The notes: generated by a model not told the origin, from the sequence alone. A stretch of DNA of 64,000 nucleotides from Nocardiopsis dassonvillei_B (GCF_964273065.1 NZ_OZ186815.1:1302001-1366000), one strand, 5' to 3'. Shown: positions 53,380 through 62,128, counted from the stretch's first letter. Numbers and translations: made by a program.

Positions 53380-53408
53380 TGCGGGAGGGCGGCGCGGCGG
53401 GTGCGGGG

Positions 53409-54473
53409 TCAGCGCAGGGAGGCGGAACCGCAGCACTTCTTGTACTTGCGGCCGGAACCGCACCAGCAGGCCTGGTTGCGCTCGGGCGGCCAGGGGGCGA
53501 CGTCCGGGGAGTCCGGCGCAGGGACCGCCGAGACCCAGGCCCGGAGGGTGCCCGGGTCGGCCGGGTCGAGTCCGTGTTCGGCGGCGAAGTCCGCGATCTC
53601 GTCCGGGGTGACCGCGATCGTGCCCAGGTGGACGCCCGGGAATCCGCGGGCCTGGGCGCGCAGGGTGCGCTCGATGCCGTGGTGGTGGGCGGCCGGGTCG
53701 TCGGCGTCGGCGGGCAGCAGGCCTCGCTCGCGGGCCCGGTCCAGGGCGGGGCGGGGGTAGAAGGCGTGGTTCTCGCGCACGGTCTCGGGGACCGGGCGGG
53801 GGGCGTCGGCCGTCTGCGGGGCGCCGGTGAAGGCCTCGGGGAGGGGGCCGTCGAACAGGGACGGGGCCCGGTCCGGGGCGTCGCCCGCCAGGCGGCGGAG
53901 TTCGGCGGCGGCGTCGGGCAGGTGGCGGTCGGCCTCGCGTGCGGCCAGGTCGTGGCCGTCGGGGGCGAGGCCGAGGCGTTCGCGGACCGCGGCCCGGCCC
54001 AGGAGGGGCATGAGGCCGATGCGGTTGAGGTCGGCGACGGTCTCGGCCAGGCCGGACAGGATGCTGCGACAGGCGATGTTGTAGCAGTTCAGGGCGCGTT
54101 CCAGGGCGCCGTCGGCGGCGAACTCCTCGGCGAGGAGGAGGGCGAGGACCCGGTCGAGGCGGCCGGAGTCCAGGAGGCCGGCGACGAGCCGGTCGGCGGT
54201 GTCCGTGTCGCCCCCGCGGCGCAGGAGGACGGCGAGGGCGTGGGTGGCGTACTGGCGGTGCGCCTCCTGCGGGGCGTGGGCGCGCAGGGCGTCGAGGAGG
54301 GCGCGGGCGCCGTCCGGGTCGGTTTCGCCGAGGTCCACGGCCGCGTCGAGGAGGATGTGGGCGTCCGCGGCGGCCGCGAGGGCGGTGCGCCGGTGCTCGG
54401 GAAGGGGGAGGGCGTGGACCGCCTCCAGCAGCGGTCGCGGGAGGGCGGCGGGGACCGGCGGTGTTCCTGTCAT
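53409..54473 (-). CDS. SEC-C motif protein with TPR-like domain (copy 2)
   Basis: A 354-aa paralogue of the protein at 48639-49607. It shares the C-terminal SEC-C motif PPERNQACWCGSGRKYKKCC and the central LLAEEFAADGALERALNCYNIACRSIL block. Copy 1 has SEEF..AGEHDKALHCYNLACRHLL at the same place. The first ~100 residues are helical repeats. ATG at 54473 with GGAGGG immediately upstream. The two copies flank the helical-repeat gene and the DUF5685 gene, suggesting a local duplication or a module that includes the intervening genes. Function unknown beyond zinc-dependent protein binding by the SEC-C motif. Confidence 0.78.
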   Translation of the reverse strand: MTGTPPVPAALPRPLLEAVHALPLPEHRRTALAAAADAHILLDAAVDLGETDPDGARALLDALRAHAPQEAHRQYATHALAVLLRRGGDTDTADRLVAGLLDSGRLDRVLALLLAEEFAADGALERALNCYNIACRSILSGLAETVADLNRIGLMPLLGRAAVRERLGLAPDGHDLAAREADRHLPDAAAELRRLAGDAPDRAPSLFDGPLPEAFTGAPQTADAPRPVPETVRENHAFYPRPALDRARERGLLPADADDPAAHHHGIERTLRAQARGFPGVHLGTIAVTPDEIADFAAEHGLDPADPGTLRAWVSAVPAPDSPDVAPWPPERNQACWCGSGRKYKKCCGSASLR

Positions 54474-54670
54474 CCCTCCAGGTTAGGAGCGGGCGCCGCC
54501 CCCACGCGCCGGTCTCGGGGAGGGAGGGGAAAGGCCGGGGAAGGTCACAGGAGGCCGGGGTGGGAGCCGAGGCGGGTGGGCGGAGGTGGCCGGGGGCGTC
54601 CGGGGCGGGTGGGCCGGCCGGGGTGCCCCTTCAGGCCGACCGGGACGCCCTTCGGGCTCACTCAGCGGAC

Positions 54671-54814
54671 GGGCCCACCGGGGTGCTTCGGAGCCGCCCG
54701 GCAGGCGGGCCCACCGGGGTGCTTCGGAGCCGCCCGGCAGGCGGGCCCACCGGGGTGCTTCGGAGCCGCCCGGCAGGCGGGCCCACCGGGGTGCTTCGGA
54801 GCCGCCCGGCAGGC
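54671..54814. repeat. Four tandem copies of a 36-bp repeat
   Basis: The unit runs GGGCCCACCGGGGTGCTTCG then GAGCCGCCCGGCAGGC, repeated at 54671, 54707, 54743 and 54779 with no or almost no changes, and flanked by degenerate copies (about 54625-54670 and 54815-54870). Each unit can form a small hairpin (CCGCC CGGCA GGCGG). It lies in an 840-nt gap without a convincing gene between 54474 and 55314. A frame through it gives RRAHRGASEPPG repeats, but codon use outside the repeat is not protein-like. Confidence 0.85.
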
Positions 54815-55117
54815 GGGCTCACCGGGAACACTCTTCGGAACCGCCCCGTGGGCGGACCCACGGGGCGCCCTTCGTGCTCGTTCCGTCGGCGGGGCCGGAA
54901 CACCGCCGTGATGCGGGCACGCGGGCGCCGGCGGCCGGGGAACCCGGAGAGGTGTGACGTTCTCGCGGTCTCGGTCTCGGTCCCGGTCCCGCGGCTCATC
55001 CCGGTGATCGGCCGGAGCCGGTCGGCCGCCGCGTCCTCCCGGCCCGCCGACCGACCGGCGCGAACGCGCCGCCGGGACGGGGAGCCGCCGTCACCGGACA
55101 AGCCGTCTCCACCCGGC
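54815..55117. other. Rest of the 54.5-55.3 kb gap, no gene seen
   Basis: Apart from a degenerate repeat copy at its left end, this region shows no start, ribosome site or coding pattern. Open frames across it are long only because G+C-rich DNA lacks stops. Confidence 0.5.
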
Positions 55118-55141
55118 GGGACGCCCCCGTGGGGGCGTCCC
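55118..55141 (-). terminator. Strong hairpin after the 1,354-aa gene
   Basis: GGGACGCCCCC / GGGGGCGTCCC, an 11-bp perfect inverted repeat with only 2 nt between the arms, about 175 nt beyond the stop of the minus-strand gene at 55315. It could terminate that transcript. Confidence 0.5.
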
Positions 55142-55314
55142 GGCCTGGGGGCGAAGGCCTGTCCCGGCCGCGGGGCGAAGGGCACCGGGGCACACCTGAG
55201 CGGGGCGGGGCCACGACCCCTCCGGAGCCGGACGGGAGCGCGCCGGGACCGCCCGCCGGGGTGGAGGTGCCGGGAGGTGCCGGGTGGCGCCGGGGGCGGG
55301 TTCGGGCGGACGGG

Positions 55315-58300
55315 TCAGAACGGCCACCAGGAGGCACCGGCGAGGAGGTCGAGGGCGCCGACGCCGAAGCGGGCCCCGGCCTCCAGGCCGGTGGCGAGGA
55401 AGGCGAACAGGAGCAGCAGCACCAGCACGCGCCCCGGCCACCGCCGCCGTCCGGCGGCCGGGGCGGGGGGTTCGTCGTCGTCCTCGCGGTCGATCCAGGA
55501 GCGGTCCAGGCGGGCGACCTCGCGGCGGGAGTCCTGGAGTTCGGCGTGGTAGTGGTCGCGCTCCTCACGGACGCGCCGGAGCTCGGAGCGTTCGGCCCGC
55601 ACGGCGGCACGGGCGTCGACCAGGTCGATACGGGCCTCCTCGGGGCCGTACTTGGTGAGCCAGCGCTCCAGGCGGTCCAGGGGGAGGTCGGCGTACTGGG
55701 TGGGCCAGTTGTCCTCGGGCGCGATGGGGTCGGCGGAGCCGGGGGCGGTCTCGGTGGCGTAGTCGGGGGCGGAGGGGGGTTCCGGGTCGCTGACGGGTGC
55801 CTCGCCGGGAGCGGAGGCCGTGTCGGCGGCGGAGTCGGCGCCGGGAACGCCGTTGTCGGGCTCGGAGGACGGGAAGAGGGGCGGGGCCTCCTCCGGGGTG
55901 CGCTCCGCCGCGGCCGGGTACTCGTCGGGGCCGGGCGGTTCCGGTGTCGAACGCGTCGGACGGCCGCCGAAGGCGCCCTCGGCGAGCGCGCGGACCCGGC
56001 CGTCGGAGCGCTGTGCCTCCGGCTCCGGGGCGCGGGGGGTGCCGGTGGCGGGGGTGTCGCGGCGGCTGTTCCGCTTGCGGAAGAGGCCGGTGCGGATGGG
56101 TGAGGGGGAACGCCGGGGCGGGACGGTGGTGGAGGCGGGGACGGGAGGCTCGGTCTCCTGCTGGGGGCGCGGGTCGTCGGCGGGGGCGATGCGGGGACGG
56201 CGCGGCTCGTGCGGTTCGGGGGCGTCGAAGATGCGCGGCGGTCGCGGAAGGCGCTCTTCGCCGGGCCAGGAGGTGGTCGAGGTGGGGGACTCGGGGTCGG
56301 GGCCGGCGGTCGGCTCTGCGCGGGCCGGAGCGATGCGGGGACGGCGGAGTTCGGCCGCGCCGCTTTCGTCCAGGCCGGTGGAGGGGGAAGAGGGGGTGTC
56401 GGAAGCGGTGCTGCCGGAGGCGGGCGGGGCGGAGGGCCACAGCGCCTCGTCCAGGTCCTTGCCTCCGGGGGCGAAGGCGGGAGCGCCGGGCCACAGGGGT
56501 TCGTCGGACCCGGGCCCGGGGTCCGGGTCTGGTGCGGGACCGGGGTCCGGTGTCTCCACGGCGGTCCGGCCGCTGGGGGCCGCGGGCTCGGGGGGAGCCT
56601 GCGGGCCTGTCTCCTCGGCGCCCGGGGGGTCGGCCTCGGGCAGTGCGGAGGCGGCTTCGGCGTGGGCCTCCCGGGAGGCCCACGCCCGGGCGGGAGCGTC
56701 GTCGGAGAGGTCCCTGGCGCGGGTCGCGCCGGGGAAGGGAGAGGAGAAGGAGGAGGCACCGGTGTCGCCGGGGAGGGGTTCGACCTCGGGCAGGTCGTCT
56801 CCGGGGTCCTCGACGTCCACGGGAGCCGGGGCGGCCGTGCGGCGGTCCGGGGCGGTGGGGCCCGACGGGAGGTCCTCGGCCTCGGGCAGGTCGTCGCCGG
56901 GGTCCGTGGGGAAGGAGGGGCCGCCGGGGCCGCCTCGCTCGTGGGCCGCGGTGGTGGGAGGGTCCGCCTGCCCGGTGTCCCAGGGACGGGTGGGGGCGAC
57001 GGGGCCGCTGTCACGTGTGGGAGCCGCGGGCCGGTCCGGGCTGTCGGTGCCCGTGGGGACGGTGGCGCGGCCGGGACCCGGGGCGCCCGAAGGCCCGGTG
57101 CGCTCGGCAGGACCGGCAGGACCGGCGGGATCGGCGGGATCGGTGCGGCGCACAGGTTCTGTGAGCCCGCGGGGACGGCCGGTGCCCGAGGCGCGGGCGG
57201 GGCCGGTGGGGCTGCTGCCAGGTATGGGCACCGCGGGCCGATCCGGGCCATCGGTGGTGGGGTCGGCAGGGTGTTCAGAGGAGGAGCCGGCACCCGGGTT
57301 CCCGCCGGTGCTCGCGGGACCCGCGGGACGTGGGGCCGCGGTGTGGCGGGTGGTGTCGGTGAAGCCCGCGGTGAGGGGCTCGGCCCGGCGCGGCTTCTCC
57401 TCGTGCTCTTCGAGGGCCGTGGGGCTCGTGGTGTCGGCGGGCCGATCGGGGTCGGCCGAGCCCACCGGAAGGGCTTCGGCCTCGGACGGGTCCTCCGTGG
57501 CATGGGTGGGGCGACCGGTGGAGGAGGTCCCGGTCGGATCCGCGGATGCCGGGGAACGGGGGGAGCCGATCGGGTCTCCGGTGACCGCGGGTCGTGAGTG
57601 ACCGGTGGGGTCGGGGTCGCGGGCGGTGTCGGTCTCACCCGGGGGAAGGGGTTCCGCCTGGGGCAGGTCGTCCCCGTCGTCCTCCGGGTCCCCCACGGCC
57701 GTGGGATAGGAGGTGTCGGTGCCGTACACGGGGTCGGTGGAGGCGTTGGGGAGGGGCTCGGCCGTCGGGCGGTCTTCCCCGGTCTCTTCGGTGGAGGTGG
57801 GGGCCGTGGCGCCGGTGGGACGGGCGGGATCGGCAGAGGCGGTGGAGAGGGGCTCGGCCCCGGGCAGGTCGTCCCCGGTGTCCCCCGACTCTTCGGGGTC
57901 CCCGGGGTTGGTGGGATCGGAAGTACGGGCGAGACCCCGGGAGTCCATGAAAAGAGGCTCCGCCGCAGGCAGGTCGTCCTCGACCTCCCCCAGGTCATCG
58001 GAGACCGTGGAACGGGCGACCGCGGAATGGCGGGCGGTGTCACCCTCACCCGAGGAAAGCGGCTCCGCCGCAGGCAGGTCGTCCCCGACAGCTCCCAGGT
58101 CATCAAAAGCCGCGGTTCGGGTGGCGGCGGTGTGACGGATGGAGCCGGTGGAATCCGCGGGAAGCGACTCGGCCTCGGGCAGGTCGTCCCCGACAGCCCT
58201 GGAGCCGCCGGGGCTCTCTGGGGCCGAGGGGCGGAAGGGTACGGCGTCGGTGACGAAGGGGCGGGTGCGGGCGGCGCCCTCCGGGGACCCCGCCCGGGTG

Positions 58301-59379
58301 CGGGGGCCGTCCGCGCCCGGCCGCAGGGGCCGGTCCCGGCCGGACTCCCGCGGGAGCCGGGACCCCTCCGGTCCGCTCTCGGCGGTCGACGGCCGGTCGG
58401 CCTGCGGCTCGGCGTCCCCTGTCCGGGGGCTCGGCTGTGCCGGACGGGGGTCCAGCCAGTCCACCAGGAGCCCGCGGCGCTCCTCGAACGTCGGCGCGTC
58501 CGGGACGCCCCGCTCCGCCAGGTGGTCGCCGAGCGGGTCCCCGCCCTCATCGCGCAGCACGCCCACCAGGCGCTCGGCCGTCCTCCGGAACTCCGTCCCC
58601 GGCATCCGCAGCAACGGCCCCGCCGCGTCCGTCGGCGGCCCGAAGACGATGTGCTGGCCGCTCTCCTCCAGCACCGGGTCGTACGTGGACAGCGACCAGT
58701 CCCAGCCCGGTGCCGGGCTGGTCCCGCGCGGGGTGAGCACCTCGTACAGGCTCCGGTGCATCCCCCACAGGAACCGCAGCTGCACCGCGTTCCACAGGTC
58801 GGCCAGCCCCGGCTCCAGGAACACCCGCACCGGCAGGTCCGGCCGCTCCAGCGCCGCGGCGACCCCCAGCACCAGGAGTTCCTCCCCGCCCGCGGCGGTG
58901 AGGTCGGCCGCGCGGCGGTCGCGGGCGCGCACCGCGCCCGGCGCCGCCGACCGCTCCCAGGGCTCCGGGGTGTCCAGGACCGGCATCGTGCCCCACCCCG
59001 GCCTGGGCGGGCGGGTGCGGTGCGGCCGGGTGTTGGGGTTCTCGTGCAGGCTCAGGACCCGCGGCAGGGTGAGCCCGTCGGCCGGGCCGACGATGGCCCA
59101 GGCGTGCGCGGTCCCGACATCGCCCGGCCAGCGGTAGACCAGCGCCGCCTGCCCGTCGTCGTAGGCGCGCGCCCACAGGGTCTCGGGGTGGTCGGCCGGA
59201 TCGGGCAGGCAGACCCGGTAGTCGACGGTGAGCGCGGGCTGGAGCCGGTTGCGCCAGGCGCGCAGGGCGAGGCGGTCGACCTCGGTGAGGGAGGAGGCCG
59301 CGGGGCCGGGGCCGACGCGCCCCAGCAGGGTGGGTTCGGCCCAGGCGAAGTGGATCTGGTGGTACGTGCTGTCGGGCAA
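55315..59379 (-). CDS. Large tail-anchored protein with repetitive acidic linker
   Basis: A 1,354-aa protein in three parts. Residues about 1-310 form a folded N-terminal domain (YHQIHFAWAEPTLLGR, LQPALTVDYRVCLPD, VFLEPGLADLWNAVQLRFLWGMHR) of unknown family. About 320-1230 is low-complexity, rich in Pro/Asp/Glu/Thr/Ser, with roughly ten copies of a motif close to GDDLPEAEPLP. The end has a coiled coil (ELRRVREERDHYHAELQDSRREVARLD) and one C-terminal transmembrane helix (about 1320-1342). The N-terminal domain would therefore sit in the cytosol on a long flexible tether. The TTG start at 59379 has a strong GGAGG 6-9 nt upstream. Monocistronic. Function unknown. Confidence 0.75.
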   Translation of the reverse strand: MPDSTYHQIHFAWAEPTLLGRVGPGPAASSLTEVDRLALRAWRNRLQPALTVDYRVCLPDPADHPETLWARAYDDGQAALVYRWPGDVGTAHAWAIVGPADGLTLPRVLSLHENPNTRPHRTRPPRPGWGTMPVLDTPEPWERSAAPGAVRARDRRAADLTAAGGEELLVLGVAAALERPDLPVRVFLEPGLADLWNAVQLRFLWGMHRSLYEVLTPRGTSPAPGWDWSLSTYDPVLEESGQHIVFGPPTDAAGPLLRMPGTEFRRTAERLVGVLRDEGGDPLGDHLAERGVPDAPTFEERRGLLVDWLDPRPAQPSPRTGDAEPQADRPSTAESGPEGSRLPRESGRDRPLRPGADGPRTRAGSPEGAARTRPFVTDAVPFRPSAPESPGGSRAVGDDLPEAESLPADSTGSIRHTAATRTAAFDDLGAVGDDLPAAEPLSSGEGDTARHSAVARSTVSDDLGEVEDDLPAAEPLFMDSRGLARTSDPTNPGDPEESGDTGDDLPGAEPLSTASADPARPTGATAPTSTEETGEDRPTAEPLPNASTDPVYGTDTSYPTAVGDPEDDGDDLPQAEPLPPGETDTARDPDPTGHSRPAVTGDPIGSPRSPASADPTGTSSTGRPTHATEDPSEAEALPVGSADPDRPADTTSPTALEEHEEKPRRAEPLTAGFTDTTRHTAAPRPAGPASTGGNPGAGSSSEHPADPTTDGPDRPAVPIPGSSPTGPARASGTGRPRGLTEPVRRTDPADPAGPAGPAERTGPSGAPGPGRATVPTGTDSPDRPAAPTRDSGPVAPTRPWDTGQADPPTTAAHERGGPGGPSFPTDPGDDLPEAEDLPSGPTAPDRRTAAPAPVDVEDPGDDLPEVEPLPGDTGASSFSSPFPGATRARDLSDDAPARAWASREAHAEAASALPEADPPGAEETGPQAPPEPAAPSGRTAVETPDPGPAPDPDPGPGSDEPLWPGAPAFAPGGKDLDEALWPSAPPASGSTASDTPSSPSTGLDESGAAELRRPRIAPARAEPTAGPDPESPTSTTSWPGEERLPRPPRIFDAPEPHEPRRPRIAPADDPRPQQETEPPVPASTTVPPRRSPSPIRTGLFRKRNSRRDTPATGTPRAPEPEAQRSDGRVRALAEGAFGGRPTRSTPEPPGPDEYPAAAERTPEEAPPLFPSSEPDNGVPGADSAADTASAPGEAPVSDPEPPSAPDYATETAPGSADPIAPEDNWPTQYADLPLDRLERWLTKYGPEEARIDLVDARAAVRAERSELRRVREERDHYHAELQDSRREVARLDRSWIDREDDDEPPAPAAGRRRWPGRVLVLLLLFAFLATGLEAGARFGVGALDLLAGASWWPF

Positions 59380-59464
59380 GTGCCCCTCCCCGCGGTTCGC
59401 CTGGACGGTGGGATCCGACCGCCGCCTCTAGGGAAGGTATCCGGTCAAAGGCCGGTAAAAACCG

Positions 59465-59476
59465 TGTTCGCGAACA
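59465..59476. promoter_or_regulatory. 12-bp palindrome upstream of the large tail-anchored gene
   Basis: TGTTCGCGAACA is a perfect palindrome about 85 nt upstream of the TTG start, next to TTGACC on the minus strand at about 59440. Possible operator. It is not the mycobacterial LexA box, whose half-sites are in the opposite order. The other ~200 nt up to 59640 show nothing. Confidence 0.35.
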
Positions 59477-59640
59477 TGTGCACGACGCGTGTCCGCGTTT
59501 GCTCACCGGTCACTCGTGTCCCGGGAGTCTCCGGCCGCCCCCGGGCGGCGGCCCCGACCTGGCCGGATCCGTGTGCGGCGCGGATCGGCGGCGGTGTACG
59601 GGGGCGGCGGATGTCCGATTCCGGCCGTGCCCCGCCGCGC

Positions 59641-59659
59641 CGGGGCGGGCCGCCCCGGC
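59641..59659 (-). terminator. Hairpin after the aldo/keto reductase gene
   Basis: CCGGGGCG / CGCCCCGG with a 3-nt loop, about 54 nt beyond the stop of the minus-strand reductase gene. Confidence 0.45.
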
Positions 59660-59712
59660 CGCCGGACCGGCCGCGTCCGGTGGAGGGGGCGGAACGGGCG
59701 GAACCGGTCGGC

Positions 59713-60681
59713 TCAGTGGGCCCCGTCGAGGACCTCCCGCTGCTCCGGGGTGAGCTCCAGGTCGGTCGCCTCCACCGCCTCGTCGAGCTGACCGGGTTCG
59801 CTGACCCCGACCACGGGGACGATCCCGCCGCCGATGAGCCAGGACAGCACCACCTGGTTGCGGGTGGCGCCCGTGTCCCGGGCGACCGCGTCGAGTGCCG
59901 CCATCCGGTTGCGGGTGCCCGGGTGGTCGTAGGCGGGACCGAGCCGGTCGGTGCGTTCGGGGCGGGTGTAGGCGCCGCCGAGCAGCGAGGTGTACGCGAC
60001 CACGGCCAGGTCGCGGCCGGCGGCGTTCTCCGATGCCACGTAGTCGAGGAGGTCGGGCGTGACGTGGGTGAACGCGTTGGACTCCAGCTGCACCTCGTGC
60101 CGGGGCTGGAGGTAGCTGTAGCGGTACTGCAGGACGGTGACCCGGTGGCCGTGGGCCTGGAGGGCGGCCCGGGCCCGCTCCAGCCGCCAGGTGCGGTGGT
60201 TGCTCATGCCCAGCTGGTCGACCGCGCCCTCGTCGACGAGGCGGGCGAAGGCCGCCATCGTCTCCTCCAGCGGGGTGTTCGGGTCCTCCTTGTGCGTGTA
60301 CAGCAGGTCGATGCGGTCCACGCCCAGGCGTCGGCGGCTGCGTTCGACGGCGGTGGTGACGGCCTGCTCGGACAGCCCCTCCCACGCCTCCGGCCCGCCG
60401 CCCGGGACGGTGGGCTGGGCGCCGACCTTGGTGGCGATGACGGCCTCGTCGGTGATGCCGCGCTCGCGCCGCCAACGGCCCAGGAAGGTCTCGCTCTCGT
60501 GGCCCTCGAAGCCGTCCACCCAGTACTGGTAGCAGTCGGCGGTGTCGATGAAGGTGCCGCCGGCCTCCAGGAACCGGTCCAGCAGGGCGGCGGACTCGGC
60601 GTCGCCGGTCTGGCTGCCGAACTTCATGGCGCCCAGGCACAGGGCGCTGACCTTGCGGCCGCCGATCTCGGTGTAACGCAT
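59713..60681 (-). CDS. Aldo/keto reductase
   Basis: A 322-aa NADPH-dependent oxidoreductase of the AKR superfamily. The barrel start is LGAMKFG, the catalytic residues are in DTADCYQYW (Asp, Tyr), VIATKVG (Lys) and LLYTHKEDP (His), then GMSNHRTWRLERA, and the nucleotide-binding end VVPVVGVSEPGQLDEAVEA. The usual length is about 320. The substrate cannot be told from sequence. Its ATG overlaps the stop of the MerR gene by one base (TGATG), so it is the second gene of a two-gene operon and almost certainly under MerR control. A role in aldehyde detoxification or secondary metabolism is inference. Confidence 0.88.
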   Translation of the reverse strand: MRYTEIGGRKVSALCLGAMKFGSQTGDAESAALLDRFLEAGGTFIDTADCYQYWVDGFEGHESETFLGRWRRERGITDEAVIATKVGAQPTVPGGGPEAWEGLSEQAVTTAVERSRRRLGVDRIDLLYTHKEDPNTPLEETMAAFARLVDEGAVDQLGMSNHRTWRLERARAALQAHGHRVTVLQYRYSYLQPRHEVQLESNAFTHVTPDLLDYVASENAAGRDLAVVAYTSLLGGAYTRPERTDRLGPAYDHPGTRNRMAALDAVARDTGATRNQVVLSWLIGGGIVPVVGVSEPGQLDEAVEATDLELTPEQREVLDGAH

Positions 60682-61088
60682 CAGTTTCCGTCCTTGAGGG
60701 TGTGGGCGGTCTCCGCGGCGCGCTCGGAGAGGACGCCGAGGTAGTAGTCGATCTTGTGCTCGATGGCGTCCTGCCGGTCGACGAGTTCGGCGATGCGCGC
60801 GTCGAGGCGGTTCTTGTGCTCCTGGAGCACGTCCAGGCGCTCGGGGATGGTGTGGTCGCCGGCGCGGACGAGCTCGGCGAACTCGCGCAGGCGCGTGATG
60901 GGCATGTCGGTGTCGCGCAGGCAGCGGATGAGGTGGAGGAGCTCGACGTCGTCGGTGCGGTAGCGGCGGTGGCCGCTGGGGGCGCGGTCGACCCGGCGCA
61001 GCAGCCCGGCCTTCTCGTAGTAGCGCAGGGTGTCGAGGGTGAGATCGAAGCGCTCGGCGATCTCACCGGGGGTGTAGTAGTCCTTCAT
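60681..61088 (-). CDS. MerR-family transcription regulator
   Basis: A 135-aa protein with the MerR N-terminus: winged helix YTPGEIAERFDLTLDTLRYYEKAGLL, then RAPSGHRRYRTDDVELLHLIRCLRDTDMPI, and a dimerisation coiled coil to about residue 115. It has no obvious metal-binding cysteine set, so the inducer is unlikely to be a heavy metal and may be a small organic ligand. Start ATG at 61088. The promoter next to it has the unusual 19-bp spacer and dyad of MerR-controlled promoters. It is cotranscribed with the aldo/keto reductase, its probable target. Confidence 0.88.
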   Translation of the reverse strand: MKDYYTPGEIAERFDLTLDTLRYYEKAGLLRRVDRAPSGHRRYRTDDVELLHLIRCLRDTDMPITRLREFAELVRAGDHTIPERLDVLQEHKNRLDARIAELVDRQDAIEHKIDYYLGVLSERAAETAHTLKDGN

Positions 61089-61094
61089 GGGAAA

Positions 61095-61125
61095 AGCATG
61101 GGACCTGGAGTGCACTCCAGGTCAA
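61095..61125 (-). promoter_or_regulatory. MerR-type promoter with 19-bp spacer and 20-bp palindrome, leaderless start
   Basis: On the minus strand TTGACC (61125-61120) and CATGCT (61100-61095) are 19 bp apart, the over-long spacing typical of MerR-activated promoters. The spacer contains the perfect palindrome ACCTGGAGTGCACTCCAGGT (61103-61122). The ATG of the MerR gene begins 6 nt after the -10 hexamer, so transcription would start at or next to the A of the start codon, giving a leaderless mRNA without a ribosome site. Confidence 0.75.
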
Positions 61126-61204
61126 GGGGGACGGCCGAACGGGGGCACATCCGTGGAGCGGGGCCGCCCGGGCCGGGTCCGCCGTCGACGCCCGTGCGGG
61201 GGCG

Positions 61205-61903
61205 TCAGCGCAGGTCGCTGCTGCCCTGGACGGCGCCGACCACCGCGGCGGTGAGGTTGTCGATGACCTCCTCCTCGCCGACCTCGGGGTGCTCCAGCCA
61301 CCACTCCCCCGCCGCCTGGACCATCCCGACGACGGCGTGCGCGGCGATCTGGGCGCGCAGCCGCCCGCCGATGCGGCCCTCGCCGACCAGGAGCTCGGCC
61401 AGCTCCTCGCCCATGCGGCGCACCATCATGCCCAGGTCGCTGCGGGTGCGCTGGTCCTCGGAGGTGGCCCGGTCCATGAGGAAGCGGTAGAGGTTGAGGT
61501 TCTGGGAGATCATCGACAGGTAGGCGCCGACGGTGGCCCTGGCGCGGACCTCGAACGCGGTGTGCCGGTGCAGCTCGTCGCGGATGCGCTCGATGAGGGG
61601 GTCGACGTGGCGGGCGGCGAGCGCGCGGTACAGGCCGCTCTTGTCGCCGAAGTGCCGGTAGAGGATGGGTTTGCTGATCCCGGCCTCGGCGGCGATGGCG
61701 AGCATGGAGGCGTCGGGGCCGTCGCGCTGGATGACCCGGTCGGCGGCGTCGAGGATGGTGCGGCGGCGCTCGGGGTCGCGGCCGCGTCCGCTCCCGCGCC
61801 CGCCGCGGGCGCGGGGTGCGGGGAGGGTGTCCGACGCGGGCCCCGTGCCGGGTGCGTCGTCGCTGTCGTTCATGGGGGTCCGCCGCGGGTCTTCGTCTGC
61901 CAC
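61205..61903 (-). CDS. TetR-family transcription regulator
   Basis: A 232-aa protein. After a Pro/Arg/Gly-rich N-terminal tail (residues 1-48), the DNA-binding domain reads RRRTILDAADRVIQRDGPDASMLAIAAEAGISKPILYRHFGDKSGLYRALAARHV (helix-turn-helix core about 60-95). The C-terminal ligand domain is helical (YLSMISQNLNLYRFLMDRA, AELLVGEGRIGGRLRAQIAAHAVVGMVQAAGEWWLE). GTG start at 61903 with AGGTGA 5 nt upstream; an in-frame ATG at 61873 lacks one. It is near the MerR operon and 225 nt from the hotdog-like gene, both on the same strand. Target unknown. Confidence 0.87.
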   Translation of the reverse strand: MADEDPRRTPMNDSDDAPGTGPASDTLPAPRARGGRGSGRGRDPERRRTILDAADRVIQRDGPDASMLAIAAEAGISKPILYRHFGDKSGLYRALAARHVDPLIERIRDELHRHTAFEVRARATVGAYLSMISQNLNLYRFLMDRATSEDQRTRSDLGMMVRRMGEELAELLVGEGRIGGRLRAQIAAHAVVGMVQAAGEWWLEHPEVGEEEVIDNLTAAVVGAVQGSSDLR

Positions 61904-62084
61904 AACGTTTCACCTTAGAGGTTGCGGGGCGCGGCGGTGCCCGCGCCGGAGGCGGCCTCCGCCGGGCGGAGGCGGGAGGGGCCGCCGCAGCGGCCCGGTG
62001 CCGGGGGGAGGCGCGCCCGCGCCGTCCGGGGCGGGCGGCCCGGCGTCCGGGCGCCTCCGCGGTCCGCACCGGGACGGGGCGGAG

Positions 62085-62108
62085 GCGGGGCCGCTTTCGC
62101 GGCCCCGC
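62085..62108 (-). terminator. Strong hairpin after the hotdog-like gene
   Basis: GCGGGGCCGC / GCGGCCCCGC, a perfect 10-bp stem with a TTTC loop, 20 nt beyond the stop at 62129. Confidence 0.7.
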
Positions 62109-62128
62109 ACCCCCGCGGAGTCCCGGCC

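Noticed and set aside
50139..54911. 1,590-aa plus-strand frame through the SEC-C/DUF5685 region
   Set aside because: Runs over several real genes on both strands and the 36-bp repeat. Composition is Gly/Arg/Ala-rich nonsense.
54586..54957. Coding gene through the 36-bp repeats (RRAHRGASEPPG units)
   Set aside because: No ribosome site or conserved flanks; the frame is open only because the unit is a multiple of three.
59465..59476. LexA/SOS box
   Set aside because: The palindrome TGTTCGCGAACA has half-sites opposite to the actinobacterial SOS consensus and no spacer of the right length.
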